Part shown: piece after piece, positions 8,540 to 17,733 of the stretch | How positions within the stretch are numbered: the first letter of the stretch is position 1 | How the letters are laid out: each line of letters opens with the position of its first letter | Assembly: GCA_947475465.1 (NCBI GenBank) | Contig: CANJLK010000008.1 | Location: forward strand, 24,241 to 88,240 | Length of the DNA: 64,000 nucleotides | Source of the DNA: Caulobacteraceae bacterium | Lineage (GTDB): Bacteria > Pseudomonadota > Alphaproteobacteria > Caulobacterales > Caulobacteraceae | Reading direction: 5' to 3' | The notes under the pieces: generated by a model | What the model saw: only the letters and a program-made list of their open reading frames with translations | Told to the model about the DNA's origin: nothing | Database searches by the model: none | Translations under genes and position numbers: made by a program

Positions 8540-11500
8540 GCGGCTCGCCGGAAAATTCGGGACCCTCACGGCGCCCCCGGTTCCGCAGCCACCATGAAGA
8601 GGTGGTGCGCCGCGAGCGCACGATCATCGAGATCGTGCTGCTGGCGGCCCTGATCGCGGCAGGCGCCTTCGCGGTCCTGGTGCTCAGCGCCCGTTATGGC
8701 GTTCTTCTGCCGCAGGCGCGGGTGTTCATCGAGGCCCGCACCAACGGCCTCAAGGTCGGTCGGCTGGGCCGTCTGCAGGTCGAGGGGCTGAGCGGTGACA
8801 TCTGGCGCGACATGAGCATTCGCAGGCTCACCATTCGCGATGAGGAGGGCGTGTGGCTGGAGGCCGACAATGTCCACATGACCTGGCGCTACATCGACCT
8901 CCTCCAGAGGCGTTTTCACGCCGACCGGATCGACGCTGAGCAGATCCGGGTGATCAAGCGACCGACGCTGACCGCCAAGGGCAAGGACACCGGCTTGCCG
9001 GTCTCCTTCCGCATCGATGACGCCCGGGCCCGGCTAATCCTGCTGCCGGCGTTCAGCTATGCCCGAGGCGTTTATGATCTTACCCTGAACCTCGATGTCG
9101 GACGCTCGGGGGGCGCGAAGGGACGGGTGCGGGCGGTGAGCGCGCTTCGGGCCGGCGATCACCTCAATGCCGACTTCGACGTGTCGTCCAAGCGCCCGCT
9201 GGTGCTCGAGGCCGATGCGGAGGAAACCCGGGGCGGGGCTCTGGCCGGAGCGCTTGGCCTGCCGTCGGACCAGCCCTTCGCGGTAAGGGTGACCGCGGCC
9301 GGGATGCTGTCCGCCGGTCAGTTTGCGGCGGCCGCCGCGCTTGGGACCGACGAGCCGGTGCGGGCGCAGGGGTTCTGGGACAAGGAGGGCGGGGTCGGCT
9401 CCGGGCGACTGTCGCTCACCGCCTCGACCCTGACCGCGCCGCTGGCGCGGCGGTTTGGGCCCGAGGTGCGGTTTGTTCTCGCCGGCCGCCGCGCCGGGCC
9501 GGACCTCTTTGCCCTCGACGCGCGGGCCGAGGCCGTCAACCTGAAGGCGCGGGCCTGGGGCTTGGGTGATGTGGGCCAGCGGCATCTGGGTCCGAAGGGC
9601 GCGCAGGTTGACCTCTCCACCCGGGAATTCTCCCGGATCTCCGGCGGCCCGCAGATGGGTCCCGCCCGGATCACCGGTCTCGTGACTCAAACGACCAACG
9701 GCTGGCGTCTGGCGGGCGCGGCGAGCGTCGCGCAAACCCGGGTCGGCGGCTATAGCCTGGCCCAGGCCAACGGGCCCCTGGAAATATCGCAGCGCGCCGG
9801 GGAATGGGCCGTGAAGACCAGCCTGGCCGGGGTTGGCGGCGGCGGCGCGGGGTTGGCGGCTGCGGCCCTGGGGTCTGGGCCCAAGGCCAGCTTCGATGGG
9901 TCGCGCCTCGCCGACGGCCGGCTCCTGATGCGCAGCCTGCAACTGACCGGTCAGGGTCTGAAAGTCGAAGCCAGCGGCGGGCAGGGTCTCCTCGGCGGCC
10001 TGACGTTCAAGGGTCGGGCGGAGATTTCGAACCTGGCGGCCGCGCGGGCCGGAGCGGGGGGTTCGGCCACCGCCAACTGGTCGGCCGCCCAGGCCAAGGC
10101 GGACCAGCCGTGGACCCTGACCCTCGACGCACAAGGCGAGCAGTTCGCCAGCGGCTATCCGGAAATCGACCGCTTGCTCGGGGCCCTGCCCCGGTTTTCG
10201 GCCCACGCCAATGTTGCAGGGCGCCGGGTGGCGCTGGGCGGAGCAACGTTGGCGGGCGCGGCCCTCAAGGCCAATGCCGCCGGCGTCTTGGGCGCTGACG
10301 GCGGCCTCACCTTCAAGCTGGACTGGAGCGCCGATGGCCCCTTCCGCGCCGGTCCGGTCGAGATCGCCGGCAAGGCGAAGGGCGCGGGCGCGATCACGGG
10401 GAGCCTGGGCGCGCCCCGGGCCGACCTGACAGCCGATCTGGCCTCCATCGATCTGCCGCGCCTGCCGCTGCAGGACGCCCACCTCACCCTCAGTTTTCTG
10501 CGAAAGCCGGACGGTTCAAGTGGCATGGTGGCGCTGACGGCTTCCAGCGCCTATGGCCCGGCGCGCGGCCGCTCGGATTTCCGCTTCCCCGAGGGCGGTG
10601 TCGACCTGACCGCGCTTTCCGTGGACGCCGGGGGCGTGAAGGCCTCGGGATCGCTATCCCTGCGCGCCCGCGCCCCGTCAGCCGCGGACCTCGATGTGGT
10701 CGTCGGCCGTGGCGCCCTGCTCGATACCGGACGGATCGCCGGAACGGTGAAGATCGCCGACGCCGCGGGCGGGCCCCGCGCGAGCCTCAATCTGACGGTC
10801 GAGAACGCACGCCCCGCGGGCGGTTCGCTGGCCATTCGCGCCGGCCGCCTAACGGCGGAAGGTCCGCTGGCCCGCCTGCCCTACGTCGCCCGGCTGGAGG
10901 GGCGCCTGGATCCGGGGCCGCTGGGCGGGGATTGGGCGCTCGACGGGCGTGGCGTCGTAGCCCAGTCCGCCATCGATTACGCCGTGACCTTTGACGGCGC
11001 GGCCCGGCTTGGCGGCCGTGATCTGCACACCGTGGAAACCGCCCAGCTGCGGCTGGGCGGGCCGGAAAAGAGCGCAAGAGTCCGGCTTGCGGCCTCTGAC
11101 GGCGGTCGGCTCGACCTGGATGGCCGGCTGTCTGACAGTCTCACCGACATCCGCGCCCGGGCGGCGGGCCTTGGCCTTGGCCTGATCGACGAAGACCTGA
11201 CTGGAAAGGTCAATGGCGCGCTCGTTCTCACGGGGCGTGGCGCACGGCTGGACGGCACGCTTGAAGCCACGCTGTCCGGAGCGCGTGGCCGCGGCGCGCC
11301 CGCGAACGCCGGTGTCGACGGCACGCTGCGCGGACGGCTGGCCGACAGCAGCCTGAGCCTCGACCTGGCCGCGGCCAACGCACAGGGCCTGAAGGCCACA
11401 GCCAACGTCGTCCTGCCCACCGAGGCTTCGGCCGCCCCATTCCGCGTCGCCATCGCCCGCGAACGGCCGATGCAAGGACGCTTCTCGGCGGAGGGCGAGG

Positions 11501-12744
11501 TCCGTCCCTTGTGGGACCTGCTGGTCGGTGGCGAACGCAGCCTGTCTGGGCGGATTCGTACCGAGGGCGTCCTGGCCGGGACGCTGGCGAAACCCGCCGC
11601 TACAGGACAGATCGCCGTCCAGGCGGGGCGATTCGACGATGGCGCGACGGGGCTGTCGCTGCGCGACGTGACGCTGGCGGCGAGCTTCGCCAACGATGCG
11701 CTCACGGTCAGCCAGGCGAGCGGTGTCGACGGACGGGGCGGAACGGTTTCGGGCCAGGGTCGGATCGGGCTGGCCCCGCAGGGGGCTTCCAGCTTCCGAC
11801 TGGGGCTGAAGAACTTCCGGCTGATCGACAACGAGCTGGCCACGGCCTCGGCCAGCGGCGCGGCGACCATCGACCGAGCCGCTGACGGCAAGGTGCGCTT
11901 GACGGGCGACCTGACCATCGACCGGGCGGACGCGGCCACCCACCTGCCCACCCTGTCGGGCGTGGTGGTGATGGAGGTGGTCGAGAAGAACAGGCCAGGC
12001 GGACTGTCCTCGCGCCCCGGTCAGGCGCAGACTGTGGGCGACGGCTGGGCGCTGGACGTTAAGCTGCACGCGCCGCGCGGGGTCTATCTGAAGGGGCGTG
12101 GGCTAGACGTGGAGCTCTCCCTGGACGCCCATGTGGGCGGGACGACGGCCCATCCCGACCTGAGCGGCGTCGCCCGGGTGGTGCGCGGTGACTACGATTT
12201 CGCGGGCAAGCGGTTCATCATCGACACCCAGAGCGTGGTCTATCTGTCGACCCAGGCGGAAGGCGTGCGGCTCGACCTGACCGCGACGAGGGACGACCCG
12301 ACGCTCACCGCCACCGTCAGGGTGCGAGGCACGGCCGCCAAGCCGGAGATCACGCTCACCTCCACCCCCAGCCTGCCCAACGATGAGGTGCTGTCGCAGG
12401 TGCTGTTCGGCGCCTCGGCCTCGCAGCTGTCGCCGCTTGAGGCGGCCCAACTGGCTTCGGCGCTGGCGTCACTGTCCGGAGGAGGTGGGATGGACGTGGT
12501 AGGCAACCTGCGGGCCTTCGCCGGTCTCGACCGCCTTGCGCTGGGCGGCGGAGATGCATCCGGCATGACAATTTCCGGCGGTAAGTACCTAACAGATAAC
12601 GTCTACCTTGAGCTGACAGGTGGTGGGCGCGACGGCTCGGCGGCGCAGGTGGAGTGGCGGGTGAAGAAGAATCTTTCGATCATCTCTCGGCTGGCCGGGC
12701 AGGGCGACAGCCGCCTGGCGATCCGCTGGCGGCGGGACTACTGA
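8536..12744 (+). CDS. tamB: TamB-like translocation/assembly module protein
   Basis: 1402 aa, N-terminal TM anchor, repetitive beta-rich body, DUF490-type C-terminus; overlaps tamA. Confidence 0.9.
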   Translation: MSGSPENSGPSRRPRFRSHHEEVVRRERTIIEIVLLAALIAAGAFAVLVLSARYGVLLPQARVFIEARTNGLKVGRLGRLQVEGLSGDIWRDMSIRRLTIRDEEGVWLEADNVHMTWRYIDLLQRRFHADRIDAEQIRVIKRPTLTAKGKDTGLPVSFRIDDARARLILLPAFSYARGVYDLTLNLDVGRSGGAKGRVRAVSALRAGDHLNADFDVSSKRPLVLEADAEETRGGALAGALGLPSDQPFAVRVTAAGMLSAGQFAAAAALGTDEPVRAQGFWDKEGGVGSGRLSLTASTLTAPLARRFGPEVRFVLAGRRAGPDLFALDARAEAVNLKARAWGLGDVGQRHLGPKGAQVDLSTREFSRISGGPQMGPARITGLVTQTTNGWRLAGAASVAQTRVGGYSLAQANGPLEISQRAGEWAVKTSLAGVGGGGAGLAAAALGSGPKASFDGSRLADGRLLMRSLQLTGQGLKVEASGGQGLLGGLTFKGRAEISNLAAARAGAGGSATANWSAAQAKADQPWTLTLDAQGEQFASGYPEIDRLLGALPRFSAHANVAGRRVALGGATLAGAALKANAAGVLGADGGLTFKLDWSADGPFRAGPVEIAGKAKGAGAITGSLGAPRADLTADLASIDLPRLPLQDAHLTLSFLRKPDGSSGMVALTASSAYGPARGRSDFRFPEGGVDLTALSVDAGGVKASGSLSLRARAPSAADLDVVVGRGALLDTGRIAGTVKIADAAGGPRASLNLTVENARPAGGSLAIRAGRLTAEGPLARLPYVARLEGRLDPGPLGGDWALDGRGVVAQSAIDYAVTFDGAARLGGRDLHTVETAQLRLGGPEKSARVRLAASDGGRLDLDGRLSDSLTDIRARAAGLGLGLIDEDLTGKVNGALVLTGRGARLDGTLEATLSGARGRGAPANAGVDGTLRGRLADSSLSLDLAAANAQGLKATANVVLPTEASAAPFRVAIARERPMQGRFSAEGEVRPLWDLLVGGERSLSGRIRTEGVLAGTLAKPAATGQIAVQAGRFDDGATGLSLRDVTLAASFANDALTVSQASGVDGRGGTVSGQGRIGLAPQGASSFRLGLKNFRLIDNELATASASGAATIDRAADGKVRLTGDLTIDRADAATHLPTLSGVVVMEVVEKNRPGGLSSRPGQAQTVGDGWALDVKLHAPRGVYLKGRGLDVELSLDAHVGGTTAHPDLSGVARVVRGDYDFAGKRFIIDTQSVVYLSTQAEGVRLDLTATRDDPTLTATVRVRGTAAKPEITLTSTPSLPNDEVLSQVLFGASASQLSPLEAAQLASALASLSGGGGMDVVGNLRAFAGLDRLALGGGDASGMTISGGKYLTDNVYLELTGGGRDGSAAQVEWRVKKNLSIISRLAGQGDSRLAIRWRRDY

Positions 12745-13553
12745 GCGGCATAGGCCTGGGTCCCACGGGTGAAGACCCGGTCGGCGGTCTCGATCGCAGC
12801 GATGGGGATGTCCTTTGCCTTGGCCAGCCGGCCGTAGATCGGGGTGAACTCCTGCAAGGTGGCGTCGAGCAGGACTTGCAGCGAGGGAACCACGAAATAG
12901 ACCTGCTGGAAGTCGTCGATCCGGTAGGGCGTGCGCATGACCCGCTCAAGGTCGAAGCCCAGGCGGTTGGGCGAGGGATCGTCCAGGGCGAAGACGGATT
13001 CGGCGCGGCTGGAGACGATGCCGGCGCCCATCAGCCGCAGGCCCTGGGGCGTGTCGAGCAGGCCGAACTCCACCGTGTACCAGTAGAGCCGGGCGAGATT
13101 TTGCAGGCGGCCAAGTTGCAGAGCGCGCAGACCGCCCCGACCGTAGGCCTGCATGTAGTCGGCGAAGACCGGGTCGGTGAGCATCGGCACGTGGCCGAAG
13201 ACGTCGTGGAAGATATCCGGCTCCTGCAGGTAGTCCAGTTCCCCGGGCTTGCGGATGAACCGGCCGGCGGGGAAGCGGCGGTTGGCCAGGTGGTCGAAGA
13301 ATACCGCGTCGGGGACGAGCCCTGGCACGGCGACTACGCTCCAGCCGGTCAGCCGGCCAAGCTCGGCGTTGATGCGCGCGAAGTCCGGAATGCCGGACCG
13401 GTGCAGGTCGAGGGTCTCCAGACCCTTCAGGAACGGCTCGCAGGCCCGGCCGGGGAGGAGGGCGGCTTGCCGCTCGTAGAGGGTGATCCAGACCTGGTGC
13501 TCGGCGGCGGAATAGTCCGCCCAATTCTGATCGATGGTCCAGTCGGCGCTCAT
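12738..13553 (-). CDS. phhA: Phenylalanine 4-monooxygenase
   Basis: Aromatic amino acid hydroxylase segments: RKPGELDYLQEPDIFHDVFGHVPML, YWYTVEFGL. Confidence 0.93.
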   Translation of the reverse strand: MSADWTIDQNWADYSAAEHQVWITLYERQAALLPGRACEPFLKGLETLDLHRSGIPDFARINAELGRLTGWSVVAVPGLVPDAVFFDHLANRRFPAGRFIRKPGELDYLQEPDIFHDVFGHVPMLTDPVFADYMQAYGRGGLRALQLGRLQNLARLYWYTVEFGLLDTPQGLRLMGAGIVSSRAESVFALDDPSPNRLGFDLERVMRTPYRIDDFQQVYFVVPSLQVLLDATLQEFTPIYGRLAKAKDIPIAAIETADRVFTRGTQAYAAQ

Positions 13554-13616
13554 GGCGAGAGAATGGACCGTGTTTCGCGGTAGTTCCGTTCGCAGATCGC
13601 CGCGGCGCCGCCCGAG

Positions 13617-13636
13617 GGCGGCAAAAGCTTGCCGCC
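13617..13636 (-). terminator. Possible hairpin terminator at the hspQ stop
   Basis: GGCGGCAA-AAGC-TTGCCGCC perfect 8-bp stem; no clear U-tract. Confidence 0.35.
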
Positions 13637-13965
13637 TAGTGGCTGATCCGGGGGCGAAGCTTGTACTGGCCTTCGCGGAAGGACTCGAAGATCAGCGAGG
13701 CCTGGGGATGGCCCACGGGCTGGCCGGAGTCGTCGGCCAGCAGGTTCTGCTCGGAGACATAGGCGACGTAGGAACTCTCGTCGTTCTCGGCCAGCAGATG
13801 ATAGAACGGCTGATCCTTGCGCGGCCGAATGTGTTCCGGGATCGAGAGATAGTATTCCTCGGTGTTCGCGAAGGTCGGATCCACATCGAAGATCACGCCG
13901 CGGAACGGATAGACGCGGTGACGAACAACCTGGCCGATGGCGAATTTGGCGCTCTGCGTGTCCAT
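13636..13965 (-). CDS. hspQ: Heat shock protein HspQ
   Basis: Small protein with KFAIGQVVRHRVYPFRGVIFDVDP ... QPFYHLLAEND...VAYVSEQNL. Confidence 0.92.
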   Translation of the reverse strand: MDTQSAKFAIGQVVRHRVYPFRGVIFDVDPTFANTEEYYLSIPEHIRPRKDQPFYHLLAENDESSYVAYVSEQNLLADDSGQPVGHPQASLIFESFREGQYKLRPRISH

Positions 13966-14239
13966 GGCTCGAATCTACCCCCTTTCTCCTGACCGGGAGG
14001 TGAACGTAGCGATGGAATTCGTCCGTTCAAGGCCAGACCCTTCCTGGTTGAGGCGGCGTCACCGCAGCCAGAGGGGTAGGGTCTGTATGCAAACGCTTCG
14101 AGCGCGTCGGGCGGGCCAACCGGTTTCCACTTTGCCCTGACGCGGTCTGAGCCTTCCGACAAGCGAGCAGTCTTGCTAGGGTTGCTCCCGAAATGAGGCG
14201 CGCCGGTTCGGCCAGCGCCTGCGAAGGACGGACGGGTCC

Positions 14240-15328
14240 ATGACTGAGGCGCCGAGCGCGCCCGGCGCCAGTGAGCGCAGCCGGGGAAGCAATGCCAGTG
14301 AACTGCCCTGTTACGGGGCGCTCGACCTGGGCACCAACAACTGCCGATTGCTGATCGCCACGCCACTGGGCGCGAGCTTCCGGGTGGTCGAGGCCTATTC
14401 GCGGATCGTGCGGTTGGGCGAGGGGCTGGACCAGTCCGGCCGGCTTTCCGAGGCCGCAATGGACCGGGCCCTTGCGGCGCTGAAGGTCAGCGCCGAGAAG
14501 GTCCGCCGAAGGCGGGTGGTGCGGTTGCGCGCCATCGCCACCCAGGCCTGCCGGATCGCTGAGAACGGGAAGGCCTTCCTCGACCGGGTGACGGCGGAGA
14601 CCGGCCTCAACCTGCAGATCATCAGCCCGCAGGAAGAGGCGCGCCTCTCCGTCCAGGGTTGCCTCAACCTCATCGACCGGACGAGCGACGCGGCCCTGGT
14701 GGTCGATGTGGGCGGCGGTTCGACGGAGTTGTCCTGGGTCGACCTGAAGGGCGCCCCGCCCACCGGCATGCCGCCGCTTCGGGCCTGGCTTTCGGTGCCC
14801 ATGGGCGTTGTCACCCTGGCCGAGCGGTTCCCGGAGGGGGCGATGGCCACCGAGGCCTGGTTCCGGGCCATGGTCGAGGCGGTCAAGGCCGAGATCAGCG
14901 CCTTTCGCCGGGCCGACGGCCTGCGCGAAGTGTTCGACACCGACCGTGGCCACCTGATCGGCACCTCCGGCGCGATCACCAGCCTGGCGGGACTGCATCT
15001 GGAGCTGCCCCGGTACGACCGCAGCCGCGTGGACGGAATCTGGATGACCCGGGCGCAATGCGAGGCCGCCGCCGACCGGCTGTTGGGCCTTAATGCCCAG
15101 GAGCGCGCCCAGCAGCCCTGCATCGGGCCCGACCGCGCCGACCTGGTGCTGGCCGGCGCGGCGATCCTGCAGGCGGTGCAGGAGCTTTGGCCGAGCACGC
15201 GGGTGCGTGTCGCTGACCGGGGCCTGCGCGAGGGCATATTGCTGTCTCTGATGGCCGAGAAAAGCGGCCAGAAGCGCCGGCGGCGGCGCGGCGGCCGTCC
15301 GCGCAGTCCAACCGGAGTCGCGGCGTGA
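14240..15328 (+). CDS. Ppx/GppA family phosphatase
   Basis: GALDLGTNNCRLLIA, VVDVGGGSTELSW, GTSGAITSLAG. Confidence 0.92.
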   Translation: MTEAPSAPGASERSRGSNASELPCYGALDLGTNNCRLLIATPLGASFRVVEAYSRIVRLGEGLDQSGRLSEAAMDRALAALKVSAEKVRRRRVVRLRAIATQACRIAENGKAFLDRVTAETGLNLQIISPQEEARLSVQGCLNLIDRTSDAALVVDVGGGSTELSWVDLKGAPPTGMPPLRAWLSVPMGVVTLAERFPEGAMATEAWFRAMVEAVKAEISAFRRADGLREVFDTDRGHLIGTSGAITSLAGLHLELPRYDRSRVDGIWMTRAQCEAAADRLLGLNAQERAQQPCIGPDRADLVLAGAAILQAVQELWPSTRVRVADRGLREGILLSLMAEKSGQKRRRRRGGRPRSPTGVAA

Positions 15329-16047
15329 GCGAGGCTCCGCCGCCCGGCGGGCCGCCCCGCAAGCGCATGGTCAAGCCGCCCACCGGCGGCACGGAGGCCG
15401 GCCGGGCCAAGCCGGCGCGTCTGAAGACCGCCTGGAAACGCACGCCGTCGCAACAAGCCTGGCTGACCCGCCAGATCAACGATCCCTTCGCCACGGCCGC
15501 CCGCGCCCATGGCTACCGCAGCCGCGCGGCCTACAAGCTGACCGAACTGGACGACAAGTTCAGGCTCCTGAAGCCTAACGCCCGGGTGGTCGACCTGGGG
15601 GCGGCGCCCGGGGGCTGGACCCAGGTGGCCATCGAGCGCGGCGTGACCCACATCGTGGGCGTCGACCTGTTGCCGGTCGATCCCCTGCCGCCGGCCCAGA
15701 TCCTGATGATGGACTTCACCGACCCCGAGTGCGGGCCGGAACTGATCCGCCTGTTGGGCGGGGCGCCCGACGTGGTGATCTCGGACATCGCGCCCAACAC
15801 CGTGGGTCACCGCCAGACCGACCACCTGCGGATCGTCGGCCTGATCGAGGCCGCCGCCGACTTCGCCGTCGAGGTTCTGGTTCCGGGCGGCGCCTTCATC
15901 GCCAAGGCCTTCCAGGGCGGCGAGACGGCCGAGGTGATCGCCCAGCTGAAGCGTCACTTCGCCGACGTGCGCACGGTGAAGCCCAAGGCAAGCCGCACGG
16001 ACTCCTCGGAGCTCTACCTAGTGGCGCTGAAGTTCAAGGGACGCTGA
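15325..16047 (+). CDS. rlmE: 23S rRNA (uridine-2'-O)-methyltransferase, RlmE/FtsJ family
   Basis: RSRAAYKLTELDDKF, VVDLGAAPGGWTQVA, SDIAPNTVGHRQTDHLRI; 4-nt overlap with ppx/gppA. Confidence 0.93.
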   Translation: MSEAPPPGGPPRKRMVKPPTGGTEAGRAKPARLKTAWKRTPSQQAWLTRQINDPFATAARAHGYRSRAAYKLTELDDKFRLLKPNARVVDLGAAPGGWTQVAIERGVTHIVGVDLLPVDPLPPAQILMMDFTDPECGPELIRLLGGAPDVVISDIAPNTVGHRQTDHLRIVGLIEAAADFAVEVLVPGGAFIAKAFQGGETAEVIAQLKRHFADVRTVKPKASRTDSSELYLVALKFKGR

Positions 16048-16065
16048 GGGCGCCTTCGCGGCGCA

Positions 16066-16701
16066 TCAGCCTGAGGGGCGGGACGGGGTCCAGTCGCCCA
16101 GCTCCAACTTGTCATGGCCGGACTTTTCCCAACCATCCATATGCGCCGATGGCGGGGACCTGCCTGAGGGAGCGGTGTTTATGGATGGTTGGGACAAGCC
16201 CGGGGATGACGAACAGGAGTGGGAGACGGAGAACGACGCGTCCCCGTCCTCCCAGAGTGCGGCATCGAAAGGCACCTCGAGGTCGCGGCAGATCTGGGCT
16301 GCGAGGAGGGCGAGTGGTGCGTCGGCGTAGTCCGCGTCGGGGTCGGTCATGAGCCGCGTGTCCAGGTCCGAGAACAGGTCCTCGGCCTCGTCCTCGGAGA
16401 ATTCCGCCGCGATGGCCTGGGTGACAAGGCGCTCGACCTCGCGCTTGCGCCTGGCCCCGCGTTCCGTTGCCCGGCGGGCGGCACGTTCAAGGCCTTCCTG
16501 CTCAAAGCGGGCCTGGAGCGCCAGGGTCTGACGGACGGCCCGGGAAACCCGGGCGTATTTCAGGATTATGGCGCCGCTGTCGGCGTCGGGCTCGGCCGCC
16601 TGCCGGGGCAGGTCGCGGACCAGCGCCATGCCGATCTCGGCCAGTTCACCCAACAGCGCCTGCCGTCGCGCCGTCTGACATGGGTCCTGCGTGTCTATCA
16701 T
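16066..16701 (-). CDS. Uncharacterised protein with an upstream SOS-box-like site
   Basis: Charged alpha-helical ORF with codon-like composition; ATG at 16701 preferred over the TTG at 16707; C-terminal part overlaps a palindromic repeat pair. Confidence 0.7.
   Translation of the reverse strand: MIDTQDPCQTARRQALLGELAEIGMALVRDLPRQAAEPDADSGAIILKYARVSRAVRQTLALQARFEQEGLERAARRATERGARRKREVERLVTQAIAAEFSEDEAEDLFSDLDTRLMTDPDADYADAPLALLAAQICRDLEVPFDAALWEDGDASFSVSHSCSSSPGLSQPSINTAPSGRSPPSAHMDGWEKSGHDKLELGDWTPSRPSG
16111..16210. repeat. Inverted pair of ~30-bp palindromic repeats (REP/BIME-like)
   Basis: gtcatggccggacttttcccaaccatccat (16111-16140) vs reverse complement of 16181-16210: gtcatccccgggcttgtcccaaccatccat; 26/30 identical; 40-bp spacer. 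Confidence 0.8.
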
Positions 16702-16716
16702 GAACAAAAGAAGAAC
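16702..16716 (-). promoter_or_regulatory. Candidate LexA (SOS) box GTTC-N7-GTTC
   Basis: Minus strand GTTC TTCTTTT GTTC, directly abutting the ATG at 16701. Confidence 0.75.
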
Positions 16717-16767
16717 ATAGGCGCCCGGCGCCTGTCAAGAATTGTCGCTTGCGGCCGCGGGCGGGGC

Positions 16768-17511
16768 CTACAGGTAGAGGGCGCGACTAATGCGGACGCC
16801 ATAGCCAGGGTCGGGCCTTCCGCCTTCACTGAGACGTTCCATGAAGGCGGCAAGGGCCAGGTCCCGGCGCCTGGGCAGGCGCGTACGGTCCGCAGCCGCC
16901 AGGGCGGCGGCCATCTCCGCGCGGCTGAGGTCAGTGCAGTAGCAGGGCGCTCCGGGCTGCTGGCGCCAGGACTGGGCCAGCGGGCCCGCATCGATGGCGT
17001 CGAACCCGGTGTCCTCGACAAGCGCCATGCCGACCTCGCGATCCCGCGTGCTGTCAGCCGCCACGGGCAGGGCGACTCGGTCGGGGCTCCCAGGAGGCCT
17101 CCCCTTGCCCGCGAGGGAGGCTGCGCCGAGCGAATTCCATGCCTTGACCACGGGGCGGTCCAACTGCTCGACAACCCATAGGCTTTCGGCCTGGCCCGCT
17201 TCGATCGCCCCGATCACCCCGTTGCGTTGCGGGTAGTAGTTCGAGGTGTCCATCACGATGTCGCCGGCCGGCAGGTTCTCCAACAGGGGCGCGAGCGCGG
17301 GCAGGCGGTCCAAGGGGATCGACAGGATCGCGACGTCGACGTCGGTCAGGGCTTCGGTCGCGGTCACCGCGCGTGCGCCGTGGGCCAGGGTGTCGGCCGT
17401 GATGGTCCCTGGCCCGCGCGAATTGGCGGCCTTCACCGCGTGGCCTGCGGCGCTGAGTTTCAGCACCAGGCTCTTGCCGATCTGACCCACGCCGAGGACG
17501 CCGATTTTCAT
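16768..17511 (-). CDS. NAD(P)-binding oxidoreductase, NADPH:F420-reductase/ProC-like Rossmann family
   Basis: MKIGVLGVGQIGKSLVLKLSAAGHAVKAANSR Rossmann start; VKAWNSLGAASLA. Confidence 0.8.
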   Translation of the reverse strand: MKIGVLGVGQIGKSLVLKLSAAGHAVKAANSRGPGTITADTLAHGARAVTATEALTDVDVAILSIPLDRLPALAPLLENLPAGDIVMDTSNYYPQRNGVIGAIEAGQAESLWVVEQLDRPVVKAWNSLGAASLAGKGRPPGSPDRVALPVAADSTRDREVGMALVEDTGFDAIDAGPLAQSWRQQPGAPCYCTDLSRAEMAAALAAADRTRLPRRRDLALAAFMERLSEGGRPDPGYGVRISRALYL

Positions 17512-17733
17512 GGTAGGGGTCCTCGATTTCCGGCGGCCGGCCGATGCGGTCGGCGGGCCGGGTCGCCTGTTCTGCGACGAATAGCACATCTGGTCGCGGC
17601 CTACCGCGCGACCGGCTCGTCTATTCCGGCCTCCTGCTCGACCCGGAAACTGCTGGCCCAGGCCGAAATGTACGGCGGCTGGAAATCACCTGGAAGCCGG
17701 CTGCGGCGAGCTTGGCCTTGAGGTCGGCGACCC

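Noticed and set aside
14395-15957. 520-aa minus-strand ORF across ppx/gppA and rlmE
   Set aside because: Spans two genuine genes on the other strand; no domain signature.
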